Of a DNA stretch of 64,000 bases, positions 24,643 to 31,720 are shown piece by piece; position 1 is the stretch's first letter, and every line of letters begins with the position of its first letter. The stretch covers positions 744,001-808,000 of the forward strand of contig JABAQM010000001.1 of the NCBI GenBank assembly GCA_019187105.1, read 5' to 3'. The notes beneath the pieces were generated by a model. That model worked only from the letters and a program-made list of their open reading frames with translations, did not search any database and had not been told where the DNA came from. This DNA comes from Fimbriimonadaceae bacterium (GTDB lineage: Bacteria; Armatimonadota; Fimbriimonadia; Fimbriimonadales; Fimbriimonadaceae). A program made the translations under genes and the position numbers.

Positions 24643-25467
24643 TTACTTTATGCTCCCTACCGACACGCCGCGGACGAAATAGCGCTGAAGGAAGAGGAAC
24701 AGCACCAGCAGCGGAGCCATGACGATAACCGCGGCCGTCATCTGCAGCGGCCAATTCGTCGCTCCATAGCTGTTCTGAAACACGCTGAGGCCTACTTCCA
24801 GCGTCCGCATCTCCATGCGGTTGGTGGCGAGCAACGGCCAGAAGAAGTCGGTCCAGATCGCGAAAAAGGAGAAGGCGCCGGCAGTGGCGAGTGCCGCCTT
24901 GCTCATGGGCAGTGCCACCCGGCGGTAGATGCTGAGATCGGAGGCTCCGTCGATCCTGGCCGCCTCATCGAGCTCTCGCGGGATCTGCATGAACGCCTGC
25001 CTGAGCAGGAAGACGTTGAACGAGCTGCTGAGAGCCGGAACGATGAGGGCCGCGTAGGTGTCGAGCCATCCAAAGGAACGGACCATCAGATAGACGGGAA
25101 TCTGGGTGACAGGTCCCGCAAACATCATCGAGCCGAGAAACAAGTTGAACAGGACGTCGCGGCCCTTGAACCTTAGCCGCGCGAATCCGAAGGCAGCAAG
25201 CGAACAAACGACGAGCTGGCCGGCAACACTGACCGTTGTCACGATAACGGAGTTGAGCGCGAAGCGCAGCACCGGAATATCCGGCATGAAAAGGACGGTC
25301 GGATAGTTCTCCCAGTGGACGACCTTCGGCACCAGTTCTCCCACCTTGGGGATCGACGCCTTGCTTTCGTGGAGCGAGACCAGCACCATCCACGCGAACG
25401 GCGCCATCAGAAACGCGGCTAAGAAGAGGAGGAGTACGTACGTGCCGGCCGCCCTAGCAACCTTCAT
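24643..25467 (-). CDS. Carbohydrate ABC transporter permease, MalG/UgpE family
   Basis: 274 residues, six membrane helices. The EAA loop that contacts the ATPase reads ELDEAARIDGASDLSIYRRVALP. Similar permeases pair with a MalF-type permease, a sugar-binding lipoprotein and a MsmX/UgpC-type ATPase, none of which is in the window; the gene is downstream of the MerC-like pair. Substrate cannot be inferred. Confidence 0.88.
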   Translation of the reverse strand: MKVARAAGTYVLLLFLAAFLMAPFAWMVLVSLHESKASIPKVGELVPKVVHWENYPTVLFMPDIPVLRFALNSVIVTTVSVAGQLVVCSLAAFGFARLRFKGRDVLFNLFLGSMMFAGPVTQIPVYLMVRSFGWLDTYAALIVPALSSSFNVFLLRQAFMQIPRELDEAARIDGASDLSIYRRVALPMSKAALATAGAFSFFAIWTDFFWPLLATNRMEMRTLEVGLSVFQNSYGATNWPLQMTAAVIVMAPLLVLFLFLQRYFVRGVSVGSIK

Positions 25468-25500
25468 GGTCCGGAGTTTAGCCGAGCGCCAACGCCACGG

Positions 25501-25761
25501 TTACTGCTCGACGGTTGGGGCCACCCTTCGCTTCTTCAGCCAAGTGACGAGCCGGCTGCGGCGGCTGAGTTCGTTCTGCAGCTGGCACGCTTCGCAATCC
25601 CCAATACGGATCGGCAAGTTCACCGTGCCGGGATCGAGACGCTTCAGCCCGTTTCCGAACTCTTGAGCGCTGTGATTGCAGGCAACCGGCGGCACGAGTT
25701 GGATGACCATCGGTTGATGGGAGCCAAGAAAGGCGAGCACGCCGGCAAGATAGATGCCCAT
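25501..25761 (-). CDS. Small hypothetical protein with one hydrophobic segment and Cys motifs
   Basis: 86 residues; GIYLAGVLAFLG could be a short membrane anchor, followed by a CN and a CEAC motif and a basic tail. It begins 41 bases after the MerC-like stop on the same strand and ends 33 bases before the ABC permease start. No ribosome-binding site. No family recognised; it may not be real, although without it there is a 335-base gap in a compact operon. Confidence 0.4.
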   Translation of the reverse strand: MGIYLAGVLAFLGSHQPMVIQLVPPVACNHSAQEFGNGLKRLDPGTVNLPIRIGDCEACQLQNELSRRSRLVTWLKKRRVAPTVEQ

Positions 25762-25802
25762 GTGAGGAAGACGCGTCCCACGCCGGAATCAGTTCCAATC
25801 CG

Positions 25803-26264
25803 CTACCGTTCGGTGCCGTCGCCCATGTCCCGCCCTTCGTGGTGCGGGCAATGGCAGCCGCCGTGGCACGCCCGGGAGAGCTTGGTGTTGACCACATGGA
25901 ACATCACCAAGCTAAGGCCACCGGCAACCGAGAGGATGGTCGTGAGCAAGTTTTCCTGGGCGGCCGCGTGGTCGTGACTTCCGATGACGAAGTGCGATAC
26001 CGCCACCAGGCCGATACCCGCCACATAGAGCAGTGCCGGCTTGGTCGATCGGTGGTGCTGGTAGCCGGCATAGATGGCGAAGGCGCCGATCGTGATCGCG
26101 AGTCCGAAGAAGATCAGCTCGGCCGGGCGGCTACCCAAGAATCCCAGGCCCAGCACGGACAGCAACGATAGAGCAACGCCGACCAGCAGGCAGTGGACGG
26201 CGCAGACCATGCTGGCGACCGCCCCGATCCGATCCAAAACGTATGCTCGGCTCAACGTTGCCAC
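25803..26264 (-). CDS. MerC-like membrane protein
   Basis: 153 residues with four membrane helices. The first helix carries CAVHC (GAVASMVCAVHCLLVG), the MerC-type dithiol for Hg(II), and helix 4 ends in a Cys/His-rich cytoplasmic tail (ACHGGCHCPHH). MerC-fold proteins also occur in non-mercury contexts; no merA or merR is present, so a general soft-metal role is as likely. Forty bases downstream of serC on the same strand. Confidence 0.75.
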   Translation of the reverse strand: MATLSRAYVLDRIGAVASMVCAVHCLLVGVALSLLSVLGLGFLGSRPAELIFFGLAITIGAFAIYAGYQHHRSTKPALLYVAGIGLVAVSHFVIGSHDHAAAQENLLTTILSVAGGLSLVMFHVVNTKLSRACHGGCHCPHHEGRDMGDGTER

Positions 26265-26304
26265 TCCCTCTTCTACAACTTATTGCACCAGCCCGTCACG
26301 ATAA

Positions 26305-27399
26305 CTAGCCGTTTTTGGCGGCAAATGCTCGCATGTACTCGGCCAGCGCGCGGCAGCCCTCGATCGGAAACGCATTGTAGATGCTTGCGCGAACGCCCCC
26401 CACCGATCGGTGGCCCTTCAGCTCCGCCATTCCGTTCGCTTTGGCGCCCTTCAGAAACTCGTCCGTCAGCTCGTCGTTTGCAAGCGTCCACGTGATGTTC
26501 ATGATGCTGCGCGACTCCGGCTGGGCATGAGCCTTGTAGAAGCCGCCGGAACCGTCGATCGCGTCGTAAAGGACCTGCGCCTTCTCTTTGCACTGGCGGT
26601 TCATGCCGGCCAGCCCACCCTGCTTCATCACCCATTGGTACACGAGACCGCAGACGTAGATGCTCCAGCAGTTCGGAGTGTTGTACATCGACTTGTTCTC
26701 GATCATCAGGCGATAGTCGAGCATCGGATGGGTTTGGGCAGGCAGCCGGTCGACGAAACGCGGGCTCATGACGACGACCGCTAGCCCGGCGGGACCCATG
26801 TTCTTCTGGGCGCCTGCATAAATCATGTCGTACTTGCCCACATCGACGGGTCGCGAGAGGATGTCCGAGGACATGTCGCAGACCAACGGAACGTCCAGGC
26901 TCGGGTCTTCGAAAAACGCCACCCCTTGAATCGTCTCGTTGCTGGTGAAATGAAGGTAGGCGGCGCCGGGCGTCACCTTCAGGTCCGCGAATTTCGGCAC
27001 CCGGTCGTAATTCGTCTCCTTGGCGTCGAAGATCTTGTTCACCGCCCCGACCATGCAGGCGGCTTCGAGCGCTTTTTTGCCCCATGCGCCGGTGATCACG
27101 TAATCGGCGGTGCTGCCTTCCTCCAAGAAGCTCATCGGCAGCATCGAGAACTGCAGCGAGGCGCCGCCCTGAAGCAGCAGCACCTGGTAGTCGTCGGGCA
27201 CGCCAAAAACCTTTCGAAAGTCAGCTTCGGTCTGCTGGGCGATCGCGTCGAAATCCTTGCCGCGATGGCTCATCTCCATCACGCTCATACCGGCGCCTTT
27301 GTAGTTAACGAGGTCATCCCGAACCTGCTCGAGAACTTCGACAGGCAAGGCACACGGGCCGGCGGAAAAGTTATAGATGCGACCGTACGGCTGACTCAT
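26305..27399 (-). CDS. serC: Phosphoserine aminotransferase
   Basis: PLP enzyme converting 3-phosphohydroxypyruvate to phosphoserine (serine pathway; also acts in pyridoxine synthesis). 364 residues from ATG 27399, where the family N-terminus RIYNFSAGPCALP begins; the frame is open 20 codons further. The PLP lysine is in AGAQKNMGPAGLAVV (near residue 197), and NTPNCWSIYVCGLV, EGCRALAEYMRAF are typical. CGGGAG directly abuts the ATG, too close for a normal ribosome-binding site. Confidence 0.96.
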   Translation of the reverse strand: MSQPYGRIYNFSAGPCALPVEVLEQVRDDLVNYKGAGMSVMEMSHRGKDFDAIAQQTEADFRKVFGVPDDYQVLLLQGGASLQFSMLPMSFLEEGSTADYVITGAWGKKALEAACMVGAVNKIFDAKETNYDRVPKFADLKVTPGAAYLHFTSNETIQGVAFFEDPSLDVPLVCDMSSDILSRPVDVGKYDMIYAGAQKNMGPAGLAVVVMSPRFVDRLPAQTHPMLDYRLMIENKSMYNTPNCWSIYVCGLVYQWVMKQGGLAGMNRQCKEKAQVLYDAIDGSGGFYKAHAQPESRSIMNITWTLANDELTDEFLKGAKANGMAELKGHRSVGGVRASIYNAFPIEGCRALAEYMRAFAAKNG

Positions 27400-27424
27400 C
27401 TCCCGCAGTTTACCGGGAGCGAAT

Positions 27425-28363
27425 CTAGCTTCCGACCTCAACCAGACCCAAGATCGCAAGGCCGGTGCATTGGCCGGTGGCGGCGTCGACGAATCGGTAG
27501 GCGACCGAGTAGGTGCCCCGTGTCGCTGGCACGTCGTGCGATTCTCCTTCCCCGGAAAAGCTGACGAACGCCTTCGACCGATACCGGCGCAGGTAGGCGC
27601 GGCGGTTTGCCGATGGCAGGGGCTGGAGCAGCAGCTCCGTTACCACGCCGGGTGCGTTCGCTCCGGTTACCGAGAATCGAACGGCCTGAGCGAGTCCCGT
27701 CGCGGTGAGCCGGATGCCATCGCCGGCGAAGGGCGAAGCAGGCGGCAGGAGCGGCGGCAGCGCCTGGTCGTCGACTTGCAGCAGTTTGATCGTGAGGCGG
27801 GTGAAGACCTGCTGTCCGGTGGGCGTCGGCTCCTCCGGCCCGATGCCGGCTTCCATCGCCGTTTGCGCGGCATACTGGTTCCAGGCGTTCACTTGTTCCC
27901 GAGTCATCTCCCGCCAGAGCGATCCCGCCCGGGTCATGCGGCTGCGAGCCAGCCATTGGGCGTCGGTTCGCGGGTCACGCGGCATCGTCCGGGTTCGTAC
28001 GACGGTGCCGTAGCGGCTGCGGATGAAGGTGACATTGCCCGTGGAACCATGCAACGCCTGACCGAGCAGGGTGGTGACCAGTTTCGCCATATCTATCGTA
28101 TCGGCAGCGGCGATCACGCTCTTCACGGTTGATGCGCGTCCAAGCCAGCCCATATCCGCGGCCAGACCCATGTCCACCCCAGGGTCACGCCGGGTTCGTG
28201 CCAGGGTCAAGCAGCGGGCGCACACAGCCGCCACGGTCATGATGGGGCGTGCTGGACATGCGGGGGGAGATCGCCCCAGGAAGTGGAACGGGCGTTCCCG
28301 TCGAGGATGAACTGCGGCGAAGAAAGCTAGAATGTATTCAGGCAGGAATGGCGTCAGGGACAT
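27425..28363 (-). CDS. Hypothetical protein, conserved-looking
   Basis: 312 residues from ATG 28363, supported by GGAG 7 bases upstream; an internal ATG at 28090 (MAKLVTTLLGQALHG...) looks like a more natural protein start but has no ribosome-binding site. The part after 28090 has DPRTDAQWLARSRMTRAGSLWREMTREQVNAW, a helical block seen in structural-protein-like or phage-associated DUFs, and a beta-rich C-terminus ending YRFVDAATGQCTGLAILG. The upstream 91 residues include CARC. 25 bases before serC on the same strand. Function unknown. Confidence 0.6.
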   Translation of the reverse strand: MSLTPFLPEYILAFFAAVHPRRERPFHFLGRSPPACPARPIMTVAAVCARCLTLARTRRDPGVDMGLAADMGWLGRASTVKSVIAAADTIDMAKLVTTLLGQALHGSTGNVTFIRSRYGTVVRTRTMPRDPRTDAQWLARSRMTRAGSLWREMTREQVNAWNQYAAQTAMEAGIGPEEPTPTGQQVFTRLTIKLLQVDDQALPPLLPPASPFAGDGIRLTATGLAQAVRFSVTGANAPGVVTELLLQPLPSANRRAYLRRYRSKAFVSFSGEGESHDVPATRGTYSVAYRFVDAATGQCTGLAILGLVEVGS

Positions 28364-28468
28364 TTAACCGCTCCGCTTGCTTGGCATGTTGCCGTAAATA
28401 CTCCCATAACGAGTCAAGCATCGACGGTTGTCACCATGCCGGCGACTTCTCGATCGGTAAAGGGTTAG

Positions 28469-28496
28469 TTGACCTAGGTACGACCTATGGTACGAA
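28469..28496 (+). promoter_or_regulatory. Promoter-like TTGACC-16-TACGAA at the head of the cassette-like array
   Basis: TTGACC (28469-28474) and TACGAA (28491-28496) are 16 bases apart, 18 bases before the first array gene (28515). It is the only good promoter candidate found for the four co-oriented array genes. Confidence 0.4.
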
Positions 28497-28514
28497 ACCG
28501 CCCGTGAAGACGAG

Positions 28515-28982
28515 ATGAACACTCACTGGTATGGAGCAAAATACGATCTCGCCACTTACTGCTCTGCTTGGGGCCTTGGGCTGGTCGCCCTCGTCGCAAT
28601 GTTCGCTGGTTGCTCTGGGAAGCCCGCACCATCAGTCGATAGCCAGAAAGTGGTTGGCTCCTACGTCCTATACAAAGTTGAACCCGTGTTCACTGTCGAA
28701 CGGACGAGTCAACTCCTCGTCGGCACGGAGATGCGAATCAACCAGGATTTGACGGGCTGGTTCTTCTCCCGGGATTACCAGGGCCGATTTACAATCGACG
28801 GTGATGTCCTCGTCTTCCATTGCGAGAAGTCAGGATTGTTATTCGGCAACCTTGATGGAACCGATAAGAGAACAAATCTGGCAAAGTTCCTACGACGGGC
28901 CAATGGCGAGTTGGTAATCAATGATTTAGATCAAGGGAGGGTCATTGAGAGGTGGCTATTTAAAAGGATGAGGACGTACTGA
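28515..28982 (+). CDS. Array gene 1: small lipoprotein of unknown function
   Basis: 155 residues. A long N-region is followed by a hydrophobic stretch and a lipobox-like MFAGC with the Cys at 33, so it is probably a lipoprotein. The mature part reads like a small lipocalin/META-type barrel (KVVGSYVLYKVEP, LTGWFFSRDYQGRFTIDGDVLVF). No family assigned. It is the first of four single-gene units that alternate with palindromic elements; codon use and AT content look different from the serC side. Confidence 0.65.
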   Translation: MNTHWYGAKYDLATYCSAWGLGLVALVAMFAGCSGKPAPSVDSQKVVGSYVLYKVEPVFTVERTSQLLVGTEMRINQDLTGWFFSRDYQGRFTIDGDVLVFHCEKSGLLFGNLDGTDKRTNLAKFLRRANGELVINDLDQGRVIERWLFKRMRTY

Positions 28983-29050
28983 GGCACCAGATGCTACTTG
29001 CCTGCTGCACAATGACGGACAACCCTTAACTAGATGCCGCCTCCACCAGT

Positions 29051-29310
29051 GGGCGGGTGGCCAGACTGTGGGGGTAGGGTGGCCGCAACCATTCTCTCCG
29101 CTCGGGTGGCATGCATCGCTTCGCCCTACTACTCGTGTCTGCCACAACTCAGCGATGCATGTGTTGGGACCCTTCAATGAACATGGTAGGGGTGAAAGTG
29201 GGAAGATGGAACATGCATCGGAGTCAGGTACGGGATCGCACGGAAGACGCTCATCCGATGCATACTCGGCCCATGGGCGGTGGGTGAGGAAGGTCGCGGC
29301 CACCCGCCCG
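29051..29310. repeat. Nested palindromic element A
   Basis: Outer perfect 12-bp inverted repeat GGGCGGGTGGCC (29051-29062) / GGCCACCCGCCC (29298-29309). Inside are hairpin 1 with arms CATGCATCGCT (29110-29120) and AGCGATGCATG (29151-29161), 30-base loop, and hairpin 2 with CATGCATCGG (29212-29221) and CCGATGCAT (29255-29263), 33-base loop. The left end carries a second outer repeat (GGGTGGCCGC at 29077-29086). The inner right arm is damaged (GATGCATACTCGG instead of GATGCATGCCACCCG). Confidence 0.85.
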
Positions 29311-29355
29311 CCTTATCCGGCGTGGCTCCCTGAAGACCAGGAGATTATCAGCTAA

Positions 29356-29787
29356 ATGACACACCGAAACATACTCCATTCGACGTGCGCCCTTTTTCTT
29401 GGTGCCGGCCTTACCTTCCAGTTGACCGGACGAGAACATGTAGACGAGCTAGTCGTTCGGAAGCTGACGGTCGTCGATCCTACTGGCAAGCCCCGAATCA
29501 TAGCGAATGTTGACGCTAGGGGGTCATCTTCAGTGATTCAAATGCGTGATCAAGATGGCAAGACTGCCATTACCATGCGCGAAAGCAGGCTGGGACCCGC
29601 CGTGTTCCTCCACGGTAAGGGTGACCATGGATTCATCCAACTGGAGTTACTAGGCAGGAACCCCGCGATCGCCTTAGAGAGTAACGACGGCAGGATGGCT
29701 TCCATACGATTTGGAAAGGATGGCTGGTATTTTGAGGTTGAGAACCATAAGGGTCGTAAACGTGAGTTTTCTTATGTATCCAAGTAG
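29356..29787 (+). CDS. Array gene 2: small secreted/anchored protein of unknown function
   Basis: 143 residues with an N-terminal hydrophobic segment (STCALFLGAGLTFQL). The rest consists of short beta repeats of the kind L-x-V-x-D-x-x-G-K-P-R-I-x-x-N/V (VRKLTVVDPTGKPRIIANV, VIQMRDQDGKTAITMRE, FIQLELLGRNPAIAL, MASIRFGKDGWYFEV), a pattern found in several uncharacterised bacterial beta-solenoid-like proteins. Starts 45 bases after element A; stops 3 bases before element B. Confidence 0.65.
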   Translation: MTHRNILHSTCALFLGAGLTFQLTGREHVDELVVRKLTVVDPTGKPRIIANVDARGSSSVIQMRDQDGKTAITMRESRLGPAVFLHGKGDHGFIQLELLGRNPAIALESNDGRMASIRFGKDGWYFEVENHKGRKREFSYVSK

Positions 29788-29790
29788 AGC

Positions 29791-30030
29791 GGCGGGTGGC
29801 CGCAACCATTCTCTTGGTTCGGGTGGCATGCATCGCTTCGCCCTAGCTACTCGTGTCTGCCACAACTCAGCGTTGCATGTGACGGGACCCTTCAATGAAC
29901 ATGGTAGGGTGAAAGTGGGAAGATGGAACATGCATCGGAGTCAGGTACGGGATCGCACGGGAGACGCTCATCCGATGCATGCCACCCGGCCCATGGGCGG
30001 CGGGTGAGGAAGGTCGCGGCCACACGCCCG
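29791..30030. repeat. Nested palindromic element B
   Basis: Outer repeat GGCGGGTGGCCGC at the left pairs with GCGGCCACACGCC (30016-30028), one mismatch. Inner 16-bp perfect repeat CGGGTGGCATGCATCG (29820-29835) / CGATGCATGCCACCCG (29973-29988). Hairpin 1 arms 29827-29837 and 29869-29879 (one mismatch, GTTGCATG), 31-base loop; hairpin 2 arms 29929-29938 and 29972-29981, 33-base loop. Loops nearly identical to those of A and D; right end like A. Confidence 0.85.
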
Positions 30031-30052
30031 TCAGGGACGCCTCCGCCAAAAC

Positions 30053-30838
30053 ATGAATACTCACAACGCGGCCATTTCTTTAAGAACTGGCAAGGCAAGC
30101 GAGGGTGCTGCAAGGGGTGGCACACGCACGAGTTTTACTATAAGCAAGATCCTAGAAATTGCCAGTGCCACCTCCATCGGCGAGACGGCGAATGTTTGGG
30201 CTTTTTCTGGGAAGGATTCAAATGCGATGGCTCGGCAGCTGAATGAGTCTCTGGTTGGCTTTGATTGCCGCTATCTGCCGGCGATTGAACGCACTGACGT
30301 GGAAGGTCATAGGGCGTCCACCTGCCTGTCAGTCGATTCCAGCATCTGGCCTTCCGCTCTCGATCAATTCGCAAATGACATGGTTGAGGGAACCTTTCTG
30401 GGGCTATGGGTAGGCAAGACTCAGGACCTTTTCGAGCACGAAGGTGACATTGATACCGTGATTGAACTTATCAGCCCATTCACTGACGGTGTGCCAAGCA
30501 AGATCGCGATAACTGTTGTTAACAATCGCTTCTTTCAACAAGCGCACTTGGAACGCCCTGAATGGCCCCCGTACCCTTTGACTTCGTTTGAGCAGGGGCC
30601 CGACTGGGAGTTCCTTGGCATCGATGTCGCTGATCGCTTTCTCCTTTCCGGTGTTTCCAACTGCGGAATTCAGTGGGGAGATGACGTGTTCGACCATCAG
30701 TTCGGATCTGCGCTGAATCCCTACCAATTGTTCGAGTCAGTACAGATTGCTGAGTCGTTTGCTGAGGCGATTGCACTTGCGGTGCCGGATCACGCACCAT
30801 TCTTGCTGTACCGCTTGTATGCCTTTCGATCAGATTGA
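30053..30838 (+). CDS. Array gene 3: hypothetical protein
   Basis: 261 residues, acidic, no signal peptide or membrane helix. It has a mixed alpha/beta composition with an aromatic-rich stretch (HLERPEWPPYPLTSFEQGPDWEFLGIDVADRFLLSGVSN). No family recognised. Start 22 bases after element B, stop 50 bases before element C. AT-richer codons than flanking housekeeping genes suggest foreign origin. Confidence 0.6.
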   Translation: MNTHNAAISLRTGKASEGAARGGTRTSFTISKILEIASATSIGETANVWAFSGKDSNAMARQLNESLVGFDCRYLPAIERTDVEGHRASTCLSVDSSIWPSALDQFANDMVEGTFLGLWVGKTQDLFEHEGDIDTVIELISPFTDGVPSKIAITVVNNRFFQQAHLERPEWPPYPLTSFEQGPDWEFLGIDVADRFLLSGVSNCGIQWGDDVFDHQFGSALNPYQLFESVQIAESFAEAIALAVPDHAPFLLYRLYAFRSD

Positions 30839-30888
30839 CTTGCATCGCCAAAGTGGGGGAACTGGACTAACTCGGGTCGGGCGGCGGG

Positions 30889-31165
30889 GCGGGTGGCCGC
30901 GGCCATCCTTTGTAAACAATGGGTGGCATGCATCGCTTTTGGCAAAAGCTATGCCTTCACCCCGAGCAGCGATGCATGTTCTGGCGACCGATGACCACCT
31001 CGCGAGTAAGCTGGCCCCATGATTGCAGGGCCGAATCATGAGTCCGTGGGATCATGCATCGGGGAGTTCGATGGGCGGACATCTGTGGCGTCACCCGATG
31101 CATGCCACCCGATCTTAGGGGAGGAACGAGGAAGATTGCGGCCACCCCCCGCGGCCACACGCCCG
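30889..31165. repeat. Nested palindromic element C (divergent loops)
   Basis: Same arms as the others: inner 15-bp repeat GGGTGGCATGCATCG (30921-30935) / CGATGCATGCCACCC (31096-31110); hairpin 1 arms 30927-30937 and 30968-30978 with a 30-base loop; hairpin 2 arms 31053-31062 and 31095-31104 with a 32-base loop. Loops and the 74-base spacer are unrelated to those of A, B and D. The right end is compound: a D-type end (GATTGCGGCCACCC) directly followed by a B-type end (GCGGCCACACGCCCGTCAGG). Confidence 0.85.
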
Positions 31166-31194
31166 TCAGGGAAGACTTGCAAGGGTGTTTGTTA

Positions 31195-31434
31195 GTGAGT
31201 AGTGAGACTGGATTGGTTCGGAAACGCTATCTGAAAAGCCTTGCAATAGCCTTAGCTGTTACAGCTGTTGTAACAGGGTCACTCATCCTCAACCCAGGTG
31301 GTACCCCGGTCTGGCGGATGTCAGCACGGGATCAAGAACTTGCTTACGACGCGTTAAGCGGTATTGCTCCAACGGCATTCATGGTTACCTTTCTCGTCGC
31401 TTACCTTTTCTGTCGCAGGAATCCTCGAAGGTGA
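31195..31434 (+). CDS. Array gene 4: small membrane protein
   Basis: 79 residues from GTG 31195, with AAGGG about 9 bases upstream; the frame runs back into element C but that part is repeat sequence. Two hydrophobic segments (YLKSLAIALAVTAVVTGSLIL and TAFMVTFLVAYLFC) flank a short loop; ends in RRNPRR. No family recognised. Starts 29 bases after element C, stops 36 bases before element D. Confidence 0.55.
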   Translation: MSSETGLVRKRYLKSLAIALAVTAVVTGSLILNPGGTPVWRMSARDQELAYDALSGIAPTAFMVTFLVAYLFCRRNPRR

Positions 31435-31470
31435 CAATGCTGTGTCATGGGCGCCGGGTGGGAGGGGCTC

Positions 31471-31711
31471 GACGGGTGGCCGCAACCATTCTCGCCGTTC
31501 GGGTGGCATGCATCGCTTCGCCCTAGCTACTCGTGTCTGCCACAACTCAGCGATGCATGTGACGGGACCCTGCAATGAACATGGTAGGGTGAAAGTGGGA
31601 AGATGGAACATGCATCGGAGTCAGGTACGGGATCGCACGGGAGACGCTCATCCGATGCATGCCACCCGATCTTAGGGGAGGAACGAGGAAGATTGCGGCC
31701 ACCCGCCCGAC
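31471..31711. repeat. Nested palindromic element D
   Basis: Outer perfect 13-bp repeat CGGGTGGCCGCAA (31473-31485) / TTGCGGCCACCCG (31693-31705). Inner 16-bp repeat 31500-31515 / 31653-31668. Hairpin 1 arms 31507-31517 and 31549-31559, 31-base loop; hairpin 2 arms 31609-31618 and 31652-31661, 33-base loop. Left part and loops match B; the right ~50 bases match C instead. Ends 9 bases before the stop of the convergent MacB-type gene. Confidence 0.85.
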
Positions 31712-31720
31712 GGGAGGCAC

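Noticed and set aside
31054-31194. N-terminal extension of array gene 4 starting at 31054
   Set aside because: It is a translation of element C sequence; GTG 31195 with AAGGG is a better start.
28983-31711. Array interpreted as a classical integron
   Set aside because: Elements are two to four times longer than attC sites, lack the attC core consensus, and no intI gene is in the window. Only the layout is similar.
29051-31711. CRISPR array based on repeated arms and ~30-base intervening sequences
   Set aside because: Arms are inverted, not direct, repeats; three copies share the same loop; units are separated by genes; no cas genes.
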